Assembly: GCA_014896235.1 (NCBI GenBank)
Contig: JADBKU010000002.1
Coordinates: 1-64,000 of the forward strand
Direction: 5' to 3'
Source of the DNA: a bacterium
GTDB lineage: Bacteria; Desulfobacterota; Binatia; Binatales; Binataceae
DNA length: 64,000 nucleotides
Shown: positions 33,697-41,531 of the stretch, piece by piece
Position numbering within the stretch: position 1 is the first letter of the stretch
Layout: the number at the start of each line of letters is the position of its first letter
Made by a program: the position numbers and the translations under genes
Notes under the pieces: model-generated
The model's database searches: none
What the model saw: only the letters and a program-made list of their open reading frames with translations
Told to the model about the DNA's origin: nothing

Positions 33697-34499
33697 TGCG
33701 CGGATTCTCAGTCGGCGACAGCGCCGGAGAAATACTATTTTCGAGGGAGCCCAAAATGCAATTCAACTTGCGCAAAACCGATCCGGCGCTCGGCGCGAAG
33801 CCGGGTAAAACGCCGAAGCCAATTGACCAAATGAGCGCGGCCGACATCGCCGCGGAGCTGGCCGAAGAGCTGCTTACGGCGATTACGAGCCTGATCACGA
33901 CGCAGAACGACGGCGCGCTCGACGCCGATGCGGTCATCGAGGCCGCGTCGAAAACCGCGCTCCAGGCGATGCGGCGGCGGCATGGCGCGACGACGGACCG
34001 CTCCAACGATCCGGCCGGCGACCCTTCTTTGAATCCGACCGCCGCGCAACGCGGGCCGGAACAAGCCCAGAGCGGTTCCGTTCAGCAAGCCGCGCTGCCG
34101 GCGGACGTCCGCAAAGCGATCGCCGACACGCTGGCGCGCGCGGAAATCATCCGTCGCGGCGGCGTCGATTCGAAGCTCGTTTTCGACCTCGGCAAAGGCC
34201 GCGCAAGCGCGCCGGGCGCGTCGTCTGCGTTGCTGACCGGCGATTCCATCACGTTCGCGACGCCGCTCGCGAAGCGCGACACGTCGAGCGACCGGATTAC
34301 GGAGCTTGCCGATTTGGTCGCTCGTATCAGCAAGCGCGATCGCCAGCCGCTCGAGTTTTCGGCGGTTTTCGGCGGCGGTTCGGCCGCTCCGCTCAGCGCG
34401 TACACGCCGCTCGAATCGCCGAGCTTTACGGACGCTGTGGCGAAGCGGCTTCGGGAGCGCGACCGCGCCGGCGCGCCGTTGGAAAAGCTGCTGCGATGA
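33696..34499 (+). CDS. Hypothetical protein of the element
   Basis: 267 residues, unrecognised. A helical segment at about residues 45-90 (MSAADIAAELAEELLTAITSLI, VIEAASKTALQAMRRRHG) is followed by a Pro/Gln/Ser-rich, probably disordered stretch, a short conserved-looking region (VRKAIADTLARAEIIRRGGVDSK in parts) and ITELADLVARISKRDRQPLEF. SD GGGAGGA lies 6-7 bp before the ATG at 33696; an ATG at 33756 also has a purine-rich leader. Could be a scaffold or structural accessory, but nothing proves it. Confidence 0.55.
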   Translation: MRGFSVGDSAGEILFSREPKMQFNLRKTDPALGAKPGKTPKPIDQMSAADIAAELAEELLTAITSLITTQNDGALDADAVIEAASKTALQAMRRRHGATTDRSNDPAGDPSLNPTAAQRGPEQAQSGSVQQAALPADVRKAIADTLARAEIIRRGGVDSKLVFDLGKGRASAPGASSALLTGDSITFATPLAKRDTSSDRITELADLVARISKRDRQPLEFSAVFGGGSAAPLSAYTPLESPSFTDAVAKRLRERDRAGAPLEKLLR

Positions 34500-34709
34500 T
34501 TTTTGAAACGGGCATTGGGGGCCGCTCGTGGTTGGGGCGTTGGATAGGCCAACGTGCCGCGCGTTGAATTCTCCGCGGCGCGCGGCCGGCTCCCGTTCGG
34601 TATCGCGGGCCGCGTGGTCCAGTTACTGCCGCGGCGTCGGAATCGGCCGACGTGAAGGGCGAGAGAAGACAGCCTCGAACCCTCCGGCCCGCATCCTAAG
34701 AGGGTAGTT

Positions 34710-34931
34710 ATGGCCTATTTTTCCAAGCGAATCCGCGAGGTTCTCGGCGCAGAGCGCGCGAACGAACTCGAAGAAATCTTTCGGCGCATCGATTCGGTCA
34801 ACAAAATGCTGGAAGACGCCGAAGAGCGCACCAAGCGCGAAATGGAAGCCGATCCGACGCTCGCCGAACGGATCGCCAAAATGCACCGCACGCGGCCGGC
34901 GAAATCCGCGCGGACGCTGCTCAAGGAGTGA
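34710..34931 (+). CDS. Small helical hypothetical protein
   Basis: 73 residues, a charged helix: MAYFSKRIREVLGAERANEL, VNKMLEDAEERTKREME, then KMHRTRPAKSARTLLKE. GAGGG lies 6 bp before the ATG. It is preceded by a 210-bp spacer (34500-34709) in which I see no gene, and followed 2 bp later by another small gene. Function unknown. Confidence 0.55.
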   Translation: MAYFSKRIREVLGAERANELEEIFRRIDSVNKMLEDAEERTKREMEADPTLAERIAKMHRTRPAKSARTLLKE

Positions 34932-34933
34932 CC

Positions 34934-35104
34934 ATGGATTTTTCGCTCGACGACCTCGAGGCTAATCACAAACTGCTTCGCGAACTCAACCCGCGCGAGC
35001 TGTTCGCGCTTTCGCAGCGCGTCGCCGCGCTCGCCGGCGCGCTCGCCGATCGCGCCGCGGAAGTGTCGCGGAGCTTGATTCTGCAACCGGTCGTCAAACA
35101 CTGA
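34934..35104 (+). CDS. Very small hypothetical protein
   Basis: 56 residues: MDFSLDDLEANHKLLRELNP, RELFALSQRVAALAGALADRAAEVSRSLI. Helical, acidic at the front. A strong AAGGAG SD lies 5 bp before the ATG and it starts 2 bp after the previous stop, which is good support for translation. Function unknown. Confidence 0.55.
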   Translation: MDFSLDDLEANHKLLRELNPRELFALSQRVAALAGALADRAAEVSRSLILQPVVKH

Positions 35105-35147
35105 CCGCAACCGTCCGGAAAATCGTCAGGGGTAGAGCTATGACCGA

Positions 35148-35495
35148 GTGATCGCCGTTGTTCCCACCATCGACGAACTGCTTCGCGACCCGTCCCGCCT
35201 GGACGGCCTGGACCAGAGCACGCTCGCCGCGCTCGCGCTCAAAGCCGCCAGCGCAACCGCGCTGATTGCGGCGCGCATGACCGCCGCCGCGCCGGCCATC
35301 CGAACCGGAGCCCGCCTCGACCCTGACGGCGACGTCTGGCTGACCGTCGATGAGGCCGCTTTGATTCTCAAACACAAGCGCCGCTGGATTTACCGCAACG
35401 CGCCGACCCTGCCTTTCGTCAAGCGGCTTTCGCGCAAATCCTTGGTCTGTTCGAAGCAGGGCATTGACCGCTGGCTCGCCGCGCGCCGCGCTTGA
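35148..35495 (+). CDS. AlpA-like HTH protein, candidate excisionase
   Basis: 115 residues with a GTG start. The first 65 residues are helical (LRDPSRLDGLDQSTLAALALKAAS). Residues about 65-113 carry WLTVDEAALILKHKRRWIYR, LPFVKRLSRKSLVCSKQGIDRWL, the winged-helix pattern of AlpA/Xis-type DNA-binding proteins. It lies two genes before the integrase on the same strand, the usual place of a recombination directionality factor. Role inferred from fold and position. Confidence 0.72.
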   Translation: MIAVVPTIDELLRDPSRLDGLDQSTLAALALKAASATALIAARMTAAAPAIRTGARLDPDGDVWLTVDEAALILKHKRRWIYRNAPTLPFVKRLSRKSLVCSKQGIDRWLAARRA

Positions 35496-35552
35496 CCTTG
35501 CGGCATAGCTTCGGGTATAGCTTCTAGCATATCTTCCAGCATAGGAGCGCGT

Positions 35553-35792
35553 ATGTCCGAAGCGAGCGGAAAAGTGCGCGAGAACCGTTTGCGGAGAATC
35601 GCCTTCCGGCAGGGCTACAAGCTGCTCAAGTCGCGCGCGCGCGATCCGCGCGATTTGACTTATGGCGGATACCACCTTATCGACGTGCGAACCGGCCGCG
35701 TGCGTTTCGGCGCGGGCAACGTCAAGCGCGATTTTGCGGCCTCGCTCGACCAGATCGAGCAATTTCTCATGCGGGAGGACGGCAATGAGTAA
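35553..35792 (+). CDS. Small integrase-linked conserved protein
   Basis: 79 residues: LRRIAFRQGYKLLKSRARDPRDLTYGGYHLIDV, then VRFGAGNVKRDFAASLDQIEQFL. Proteins with this RQGY-L-KSR-RDP pattern are often seen in front of phage integrases as I remember, without known function. GGAGC lies 6-8 bp before the ATG. It overlaps the integrase start by 8 bp, so the two are translationally coupled. Confidence 0.65.
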   Translation: MSEASGKVRENRLRRIAFRQGYKLLKSRARDPRDLTYGGYHLIDVRTGRVRFGAGNVKRDFAASLDQIEQFLMREDGNE

Positions 35793-36978
35793 CAGCGGCG
35801 GAGCAGGTTCAGTCTATCGCCCAAAGTACCGGGACAAGGCCACTGGCGCGCTCAAGGAATCGGCGATTTGGTGGATCTCCTACACGCATAAAGGCGTCAA
35901 ATACCGCGAATCGTCGAAATCCGCGGTGAAGCAAGCCGCCCGCGCGCTGCTCAAGCAGCGGCTCGGCAAAGCCGGCCTCGGACAGCCGGTCGCGCCGATC
36001 GTCCATCGCACCACGCTCGATACGCTCGCCAACCTGGTCATCACGGATTACCAGAATCACGGCTACGACACGCTGGCGCGCCAAGAGGACGCTTTCAACC
36101 ATCTCCGCGAATTTCGCGGCGGCGACGTGCCGGCCGAAGCCATCACCACCCAATGGATCAACGATTACATCCGCTGGCGCCGCGCCCAGGCGGATGGACG
36201 GTCGTTGAAGCGCCGCGCTGGCGGCAAGTTTGCGCAGGGCCCGCGGATCGGCTGCGCCGACGCCACGATCAATCGCGAGCTGGCGGCCCTCCGCCGCGCT
36301 TTCAGACTGGCCGCGCGGAATACGCCGCCGCTGGTCGCCAGCGTGCCCCATATCTCGCTGCTGACCGAACGTAACCGGCGCACCGGATTCTTCGAATGGG
36401 CGGAATTCTCAAAGCTCCGCGAACACCTGCCCGATTACCTCAAGCCCGTAATGACCGTCGCCTATTACACCGGCTGGCGCGTACCCTCCGAGCTGCTTAC
36501 CCGCCAAAAGCACCATATCGTCAACGGCATGCTCGAACTCGCAGCCGGCGAGGCGAAAAACGAAGAACCGCGCCGCTTCCCGCTCGACGTCATCCCCGAG
36601 CTCCGCGAAACGATCGAGAATCAATGCGCGCTCACCCGCCAACTCGAAATCGAGACCGGCCGCGTCATCCCCTGGTTGTTCCATAACGCCGGCAATCCGA
36701 TCGTCGATTACCGGCAGGCGTGGCACAAAGCCTGCCGCGCCGCCGGCATAGCCGGCCGCATCCCGCACGACTTCCGCCGCACCGCCGCGCGAAACCTCAT
36801 CAACGCGGGCGTCGACCCGATGACCACGATGCGCCTGGTCGGCTGGGAAGACGTGAACATGCTCCGGCGCTACAACATCATCGACGACGCAACTTTGACC
36901 AGCGGCGTCGCCAAACTCCGCGCCTATCTCGACGCTCAAAAGCGCCAACCCGAAAAAGTCGTCCCGATTCGAGGCTGA
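35785..36978 (+). CDS. Tyrosine-type integrase of the element
   Basis: 397 residues. An N-terminal arm-binding domain (YRPKYRDKATGALKESAIWWISYTHKG in parts), a core-binding SAM-like domain (about residues 75-175) and a catalytic domain follow. Catalytic residues visible: R in YTGWRVPSE (about residue 233), HDFRR (about residues 327-331), W in LVGWED at the second His/Trp position, and the nucleophile Y in RRYNI (about residue 362). GGGAGGA precedes the ATG by 7-8 bp. The gene ends 104 bp from the attachment core in tRNA-Arg(CCG), as expected for an integrase beside its att site. Confidence 0.95.
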   Translation: MSNSGGAGSVYRPKYRDKATGALKESAIWWISYTHKGVKYRESSKSAVKQAARALLKQRLGKAGLGQPVAPIVHRTTLDTLANLVITDYQNHGYDTLARQEDAFNHLREFRGGDVPAEAITTQWINDYIRWRRAQADGRSLKRRAGGKFAQGPRIGCADATINRELAALRRAFRLAARNTPPLVASVPHISLLTERNRRTGFFEWAEFSKLREHLPDYLKPVMTVAYYTGWRVPSELLTRQKHHIVNGMLELAAGEAKNEEPRRFPLDVIPELRETIENQCALTRQLEIETGRVIPWLFHNAGNPIVDYRQAWHKACRAAGIAGRIPHDFRRTAARNLINAGVDPMTTMRLVGWEDVNMLRRYNIIDDATLTSGVAKLRAYLDAQKRQPEKVVPIRG

Positions 36979-36986
36979 TCGAACCC

Positions 36987-37011
36987 TCCGGGCAAAGTCT
37001 GGTCAAAGTCA
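36987..37011 (+). promoter_or_regulatory. Putative integrase arm-type sites, right end of element
   Basis: TCCGGGCAAAGTC at 36987-36999 is identical to the left-end copy at 23731-23743, and GGTCAAAGTCA follows at 37001-37011. The tandem pair at an 11-bp period lies between the integrase stop and the attachment core. Confidence 0.65.
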
Positions 37012-37081
37012 GGCCATTTTTAACGCCATCTACCAACCGAGTTTATGAAAATTATCCTTGATTTTGCTGCGTTTTTCGACC

Positions 37082-37153
37082 TGCCCCGGCCGGGAGTCGA
37101 ACCCGGACTTGAGGTTCCGGAGACCTCCGTGATGTCCTTTTCACTACCGGGGC
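37082..37153 (-). tRNA. tRNA-Arg (anticodon CCG)
   Basis: The minus strand folds into a 72-nt cloverleaf. The acceptor GCCCCGG pairs with CCGGGGC. The D stem is GTGA/TCAC. The anticodon stem GAGGT/ACCTC carries loop CTCCGGA, anticodon CCG, which reads CGG. The TPsiC arm is CCGGG-TTCGACT-CCCGG and the discriminator is A. CCA is not encoded. Its 3' 44 bases (37082-37125) are the attachment core shared with 23576-23619, so integration left the tRNA intact. Confidence 0.96.
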
Positions 37154-37253
37154 GTGATTCCGCGAGAGCGGCAATATAACATGCGCCGTCCGGCGACTGA
37201 AATACGCCGCAACTCAGGCCGCGATAAAACACGCTGCCTAGCCGGGTGAGCGC

Positions 37254-38462
37254 CTAAATCGCTTCAGCTTCGCGCAGCGCCGCGATCTCCTCCCAAGTAT
37301 AGCCGGCCTCAAGCAGGATTTCTTCAGTGTGCTGGCCGTGCTCGGATACCGGTCCCGCTTCGGTCGTGATTTCGCCGTTCAGCGACACCGGACATCCCGT
37401 GACCGTCATCTTGCCGGCCACCGGATGGTCCAACTGCATGATGTAGCCGTTGATCCGCGCCTGCTCGCTCGCCAGCACGTCTTTATGGCTGGCGACTTCG
37501 GTGACGAGAATATCGACCGCGGTCAGTTCTTCGAGCCATTCGCGAGTGGTGCGTTTCGGAAAGATTTCATCGAGCACTTTTTCGATTTTGTCGCCGTGGA
37601 AATTGCGTGTGACGTTCTCGAACTCCGGATCGTTCTGCATCGCTTCGATTCCCATCACGCGGCAAAAGTCGGCCCAGCGCTTGTCGTCGACGCCGGCGAT
37701 GCAGATATAGCCGTCCTTGGTCCTGTAGGCGCCCCATACGCCGTGCAGAAAGGGATGGCCGCGGCCGGCTTTGGGCGGTTCCGTGCCGGTCATTGACGTG
37801 TAATTAAGTTCGAAGCCCTGCGCCGCGATCATCGTACCGTAAATCGAGGCGTCAACGCGCTGGCCTTCGCCGGTCCGCTCGCGGGCGAAGAGCGCGGCCA
37901 GCACGCCGCCGGCCAGAGTGAGCGCGCCGGCCTGATCGGCGATCGCCGCGCCGGCCGCCAACGGCGGGTCTGACGGCATCCCCGTTTTCGACATCAGACC
38001 GCTGGCGGCTTGCGCGAGCGTGTCGCGGCTTGGTCGCGACACCCACGGTCCGCGCGGACCCCACGAACTTGCCTGGGCGTAAATGATGCGCGGATTTATC
38101 TTGCGAATTTCGTCGTAGCCGAGTCCGAGCCGATCCAGCACGCCGGGCCGGTAGTTGGTCAGGACTACGTCATGTGTCTTGGCGAGGCGGCGGATGACTT
38201 CGACGCCCTGCGGTTTCTTCAGGTCCACCGTGATGCTGCGTTTGCCGCGGTTCATCGCGATGAAATAATGCGAAATCTGCGCATTTTTGACATTTGGTCC
38301 GCCGAGCATCCCGGCCAGCAGCCAGCGGCTCAAATCGCCGGTTTCGCGGTTCTCGACCTTGGTGATTTCGGCGCCGAGGTCGGATAGGAAGAGGGCGGCG
38401 AACGGCCCCTGAATTTCCTGCGCGATTTCAATTACCTTGATGCCCGCGAGCGGCTTGCTCAT
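37254..38462 (-). CDS. CaiB/BaiF-family (class III) CoA-transferase
   Basis: 402 residues. PLAGIKVIEIAQEIQGPFAA and GAEITKVENRETGDLSR open the protein. VVLTNYRPGVLDRLGLGYDE follows, and AAIADQAGALTLAGGVLAAL holds the catalytic aspartate. It lies leftward, just outside the element's right end. It is a separate full-length gene, not the missing part of the CoA-transferase stump at 21392. Donor and acceptor acids unknown; replacement of the lost oxalate partner is conceivable but unsupported. Confidence 0.88.
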   Translation of the reverse strand: MSKPLAGIKVIEIAQEIQGPFAALFLSDLGAEITKVENRETGDLSRWLLAGMLGGPNVKNAQISHYFIAMNRGKRSITVDLKKPQGVEVIRRLAKTHDVVLTNYRPGVLDRLGLGYDEIRKINPRIIYAQASSWGPRGPWVSRPSRDTLAQAASGLMSKTGMPSDPPLAAGAAIADQAGALTLAGGVLAALFARERTGEGQRVDASIYGTMIAAQGFELNYTSMTGTEPPKAGRGHPFLHGVWGAYRTKDGYICIAGVDDKRWADFCRVMGIEAMQNDPEFENVTRNFHGDKIEKVLDEIFPKRTTREWLEELTAVDILVTEVASHKDVLASEQARINGYIMQLDHPVAGKMTVTGCPVSLNGEITTEAGPVSEHGQHTEEILLEAGYTWEEIAALREAEAI

Positions 38463-38646
38463 TTCCAGTCACCTCGAACCATGGACGGCAGTTCACGCCT
38501 GATGCGCGCACCGCCGTCGAATCGGGCGCATTATCACGCGCTTGCAGTAAATCCTCAAGCGAACTGGCCGGATCGCGGAAGATCGCAACGGGATTCCACG
38601 GCGACAGATTGGCCGAGCGATTTAGCGGGGAATAAACTGCGCGGCC

Positions 38647-39426
38647 ATGGAGCCGAGCATCTACGAGTATCCCGACATTTTCCGGCGCGTGCACATGGAA
38701 CGGCCGGGCGAGATTCCGGCGGAGGTGCGATTTATCAAGGAAATCTGGCAACGTCATCGCCGGGCTCCGGTGAAGCGGATGCTGGATATCGCGTCGGGTA
38801 ATTCGCCGCATGGGCAGATTCTCGCGCGCGAGGGGACAACGGTTGTCGGAATTGATCGCTCGCCTTCGATGATCGCGGCCGGACGGCGCGAGCTTAAGCA
38901 TGAAAACCTGCGATTTTATCGCCGGAATATCATACATTTTTCGCTGCCCGAACGGCCCTTCGACGCCGCGATCCTGATGTCCGAAACGTTCCCCGCGATC
39001 AAGCACAACGTGGATTTGATCGCTCATCTGCGTTCGGTCGGCCGCGCGCTCAAACGTGGCGCGATTTACGTTATCGATGTCGATCGGCACGACGGGATTA
39101 CGCTCGTGAAACGCCGCCGCCTCTGGCGCGCGCGGCGGGTTAAAATTGGCGCGTTGCGAGTCGATGTGCGCGAATTCCATCGGCCGATCGCATGGCACGA
39201 TGCGATGCATTCGATTTACGAGCTGGAATGCACCATCCATTTTCCAAACAATCCCGTCCGCACGCGCGACTTGATTCCGGTGCGTTACACGACGCCGCCG
39301 ACGATGGACCTGCTGGCGCGCGCGTCGGGCTGCTTCACGATGATAGCGGCGTACGCCGATCTGTCTTTCGAGCGGCCGCTCGACGAGTGCATCGGGCGAT
39401 GGTTCGCGGTTTTGCGGCGAATTTAA
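38647..39426 (+). CDS. Class I SAM-dependent methyltransferase
   Basis: 259 residues. MLDIASGNSPHGQILA (about residues 46-61) is motif I binding SAM, VVGIDRSPSMIAAG motif II with the acidic residue at the strand end, and FDAAILMSETF the post-II motif. Small-molecule methyltransferases of the UbiE/Methyltransf_25 type look like this. The C-terminal half has an inserted beta-region (YELECTIHFPNNPVRT). It diverges from the CoA-transferase and is convergent with thiE. Substrate unknown. A copy of the palindrome-like GGACAACGGTTGTCGGA lies inside the gene near 38834. Confidence 0.8.
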   Translation: MEPSIYEYPDIFRRVHMERPGEIPAEVRFIKEIWQRHRRAPVKRMLDIASGNSPHGQILAREGTTVVGIDRSPSMIAAGRRELKHENLRFYRRNIIHFSLPERPFDAAILMSETFPAIKHNVDLIAHLRSVGRALKRGAIYVIDVDRHDGITLVKRRRLWRARRVKIGALRVDVREFHRPIAWHDAMHSIYELECTIHFPNNPVRTRDLIPVRYTTPPTMDLLARASGCFTMIAAYADLSFERPLDECIGRWFAVLRRI

Positions 39427-39471
39427 TGTATTACTTCAGATTTAACCGGACGTTCGCGTTTTGACGCAGAT

Positions 39472-40149
39472 TCATTTCGCGGATTCGAGCGCGATTAAGA
39501 GATTCTGCGTGGCCGTGCCCGGATCTTGCGCGCCGATCACGGCGCCGATAACGGCCACGCCCGCCAATTTCGACAGATACGCGAAATTCAGCTCTTGGCT
39601 GATCTGGCCTATGCGCTCGGCCGTTACGCCGCCGAGGGCGTACAGAGGCAGGGAAGACCGCGCGGCGGCTTCGGCAAGCCCGGACGATCCCGTCGCCTGT
39701 GTATAAGCCGCTTTGGAAATCGGATCGAAAACCGGCCCGAAAACCACGAAATCGGCGGCAGACGAAGTATTGATCACCTCTTCCGCCGAATGAGTCGAAA
39801 CGCCGATCAGGCGCGACTCTCCCAGCAGCGCGCGAGCGTCGGCGGGGTCGAATGAATCCGCCGGAAGATGCGCGCCGTCGGCGCCGATCGCGAGCGCGAC
39901 GTCGATCCTATCGTTAATCAGGAGCGGCGCGCCATGTTGGGCGCAGATTTGTAGCATCGCCGCGCCCAACTCCGCCAATGCGCGGGCGTCGAGATTTTTT
40001 TCCCGCAACTGTACCGCGACGGCGCCGGGTGGAGCGACTTTAGCTGCGCCGCGCAAAGCACGCCCGACGACGTCGAGGATTCCGCCGTTAGCCGCGGCCA
40101 GACGCCGGTCTGTGATCAAGTAGAGTCGAAAAGCCGGTCGCGGCCGCAT
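39472..40149 (-). CDS. thiE: Thiamine phosphate synthase
   Basis: 225 residues, TIM barrel. LYLITDRRL at the start, VQLREKNLD (about residues 45-53), LLINDRIDVALAIGADGAHL, IGVSTHSAEEV, FGPVFDP-SK and YALGGV are the ThiE signature positions, binding HMP-pyrophosphate and thiazole phosphate. It joins the two halves of thiamine. Last gene of thiS-thiG-thiE, starting only 3 bp after the thiG stop and therefore under the TPP riboswitch at 41269-41351. Confidence 0.93.
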   Translation of the reverse strand: MRPRPAFRLYLITDRRLAAANGGILDVVGRALRGAAKVAPPGAVAVQLREKNLDARALAELGAAMLQICAQHGAPLLINDRIDVALAIGADGAHLPADSFDPADARALLGESRLIGVSTHSAEEVINTSSAADFVVFGPVFDPISKAAYTQATGSSGLAEAAARSSLPLYALGGVTAERIGQISQELNFAYLSKLAGVAVIGAVIGAQDPGTATQNLLIALESAK

Positions 40150-40152
40150 CTG

Positions 40153-40929
40153 TCAGCGGATTAAACCGTCAAGCGGGCTGGATGCGGTCGCGTAAAGCTT
40201 TCGCTCGATGCGGCCTGCCAGATAGGCGGTGCGGCCCGCCTCGACCCCCATCCGAATCGCCCGCGCCATCGCGAGCGGGTCGCGCGCGCCAGCGATCGCG
40301 GAGTTGACGAGCAACCCGTCGCAGCCCAATTCCATCGCGAACGCCGCGTCTGACGCGGTGCCGACTCCCGCATCGACGATCACCGGCAGCTTCGCCTGTT
40401 CAAGGATGATGCGCAGATTATACGGATTCCTTATGCCCATCCCGGAACCGATCGGCGCCGCCAGCGGCATCACCGCGGCGCATCCGATTTCGGCGAGTTT
40501 CAGGCACGCGACTGGATCGTCGGTAATGTAAGGAAGCACCTTAAAGCCTTCCTTGACCAGGATACGCGCAGCTTCCAGCGTCGCCGGGACGTCCGGGAAC
40601 AAGGTCTGCTGATCGCCGATCACTTCGAGTTTGACCAAATCGCCGACGCCAGCTTCGCGCGCCAGACGACAGGTGCGAACCGCCTCTTCGGCCGTAAAAC
40701 ATCCGGCGGTGTTGGGCAGAATCTGCCAGCGCTTCGGATCGATGTAATCCAGCAGGTTTTCCCGGTTGCGATCGGTGATATTGACGCGGCGCACGGCGAC
40801 CGTGACGATCTCCGCGCCGCTGGCCTCAACCGCGGCGCGCGTTTCGGCGAAATCCCGGTATTTGCCGGTTCCGACTATCAACCGGGATTGGTAGCGTTTT
40901 CCCGCAAGCTCGAAAAAATCGTCTTTCAT
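40153..40929 (-). CDS. thiG: Thiazole synthase
   Basis: 258 residues. [13 protein letters not shown] opens the barrel, VTVAVRRVN holds the substrate-contacting strand, and [46 protein letters not shown] (in parts) and [14 protein letters not shown] are classical ThiG motifs. It forms the thiazole ring from 1-deoxy-xylulose phosphate, glycine imine and ThiS thiocarboxylate. The ATG at 40929 begins the conserved region; an upstream in-frame start would overlap thiS. No thiO or thiH is beside it. Confidence 0.95.
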   Translation of the reverse strand: MKDDFFELAGKRYQSRLIVGTGKYRDFAETRAAVEASGAEIVTVAVRRVNITDRNRENLLDYIDPKRWQILPNTAGCFTAEEAVRTCRLAREAGVGDLVKLEVIGDQQTLFPDVPATLEAARILVKEGFKVLPYITDDPVACLKLAEIGCAAVMPLAAPIGSGMGIRNPYNLRIILEQAKLPVIVDAGVGTASDAAFAMELGCDGLLVNSAIAGARDPLAMARAIRMGVEAGRTAYLAGRIERKLYATASSPLDGLIR

Positions 40930-40973
40930 TGAGTGCTCCGCCGCGGCGGCGCGAATTGGCGCGATACGCGTCC

Positions 40974-41186
40974 TCAACCGCCGCCGACAAAATTGACAAT
41001 TTCGACCACGTCGCCGGCCTTCAGGACGGTTGCGTCCCATGCGGCGCGCGGCACTATCGCCCGATTTATTTCGATCGCGATCCGGCCGCGCTTAAGCTTC
41101 AAACGCTCGATCAGGGACGCCAGCCGCGGGTCTCCTTCGATTTGGTGCGGTTCGCCGTTCAGTTCGATTTGAAATACGGTGGACAT
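40974..41186 (-). CDS. thiS: Sulfur carrier protein ThiS
   Basis: 70 residues, ubiquitin-like: [55 protein letters not shown]. The C-terminal Gly-Gly is the site of thiocarboxylation that feeds thiazole synthesis. First gene of the operon; its SD (GGAAG) lies in the 3' arm of an 11-bp hairpin, so translation can be masked by leader folding. Confidence 0.94.
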   Translation of the reverse strand: MSTVFQIELNGEPHQIEGDPRLASLIERLKLKRGRIAIEINRAIVPRAAWDATVLKAGDVVEIVNFVGGG

Positions 41187-41190
41187 TGAA

Positions 41191-41250
41191 GGGCCGCTTC
41201 CGATTGACGCCTGGGAAGCGGCCCATTTGCGGAACATCGATCGTTCCGCA
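41191..41250 (-). promoter_or_regulatory. Expression platform of the TPP riboswitch: two hairpins, one masking the thiS SD
   Basis: Hairpin 1 pairs 41228-41235 with 41243-41250 (8 bp). Hairpin 2 pairs 41191-41201 with 41214-41224 (11 bp, perfect), and its 3' arm on the minus strand is GGAAGCGGCCC, which holds the only SD candidate, ending 4 nt before the thiS ATG. No T-run follows, so translational control is more likely than termination. Confidence 0.7.
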
Positions 41251-41268
41251 TCGTCGGTGTGAAGGACC

Positions 41269-41351
41269 TGGCTTCCCTCCGCCGGCATTACCCGGATCAG
41301 GTTCAAGGGGTGCTCGCTCGAGCTCTCAGTGCTTGCGCACGCCCCCAGCCA
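41269..41351 (-). ncRNA. TPP riboswitch (THI element)
   Basis: The minus strand contains the conserved cores CTGAGA, ACCTGATCCGGGTAATGCC and GGAGGGAA in the right order, and P1 arms TGGCT (41347-41351) and AGCCA (41269-41273) close the structure. It begins right after the predicted transcription start and precedes thiSGE. Thiamine pyrophosphate binding should lower expression. Confidence 0.96.
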
Positions 41352-41357
41352 ATCCGA

Positions 41358-41387
41358 TCTATATCACCGCGGCTTCGATTCTGTCAA
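41358..41387 (-). promoter_or_regulatory. Promoter of the thiSGE operon
   Basis: On the minus strand: -35 TTGACA (41382-41387, perfect consensus), 18-bp spacer, -10 TATAGA (41358-41363). The expected start near 41351 coincides with the first base of riboswitch P1. The non-coding stretch 41187-41531 is otherwise filled by the riboswitch and its platform. Confidence 0.8.
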
Positions 41388-41531
41388 AAAATTCAGAACC
41401 CTGTGGAAGAAACGGAGTTAACTGGCGTGCGTTTGATTGCGTAAGGCGTCAGAGCGGCGGATGATTCAGGCAGGCTTCCATGGGCAGCCCGATTTTCTTC
41501 CAGTGACGCCGCTTCACGGCCAAATGCAAAG

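Larger units (their letters stand above)
23576..37125. mobile_element. 13.5-kb phage-derived integrative element in tRNA-Arg(CCG)
   Basis: The ends are a perfect 44-bp direct repeat (23576-23619 and 37082-37125) equal to the 3' part of tRNA-Arg(CCG). Contents, left to right: terminase small and large subunits, two small ORFs, a leftward pair with a HigA-like protein, an HTH protein, a replication initiator-like protein, DnaB helicase, small ORFs, a tape-measure protein, further small ORFs, an AlpA-like HTH protein and a tyrosine integrase beside the intact tRNA. I see no portal, head, tail-tube, baseplate, holin or endolysin gene. The boundaries are directly visible; whether it is a satellite or a remnant prophage is inference. 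Confidence 0.92.

Noticed and set aside
23471..37125. CRISPR array or phase-variation repeats in the element
   Set aside because: The repeats found are two to four copies of 10-13 bp near the ends, without spacer regularity or cas genes.
37254..38462. The missing part of the CoA-transferase interrupted behind oxc, displaced across the element
   Set aside because: This gene has its own complete N-terminus and is on the opposite strand, so it is an independent paralogue.
41191..41224. Rho-independent terminator in the thi leader
   Set aside because: The hairpin is strong but is followed by TTCAATG, not a T-run, so translational masking of the SD fits better.
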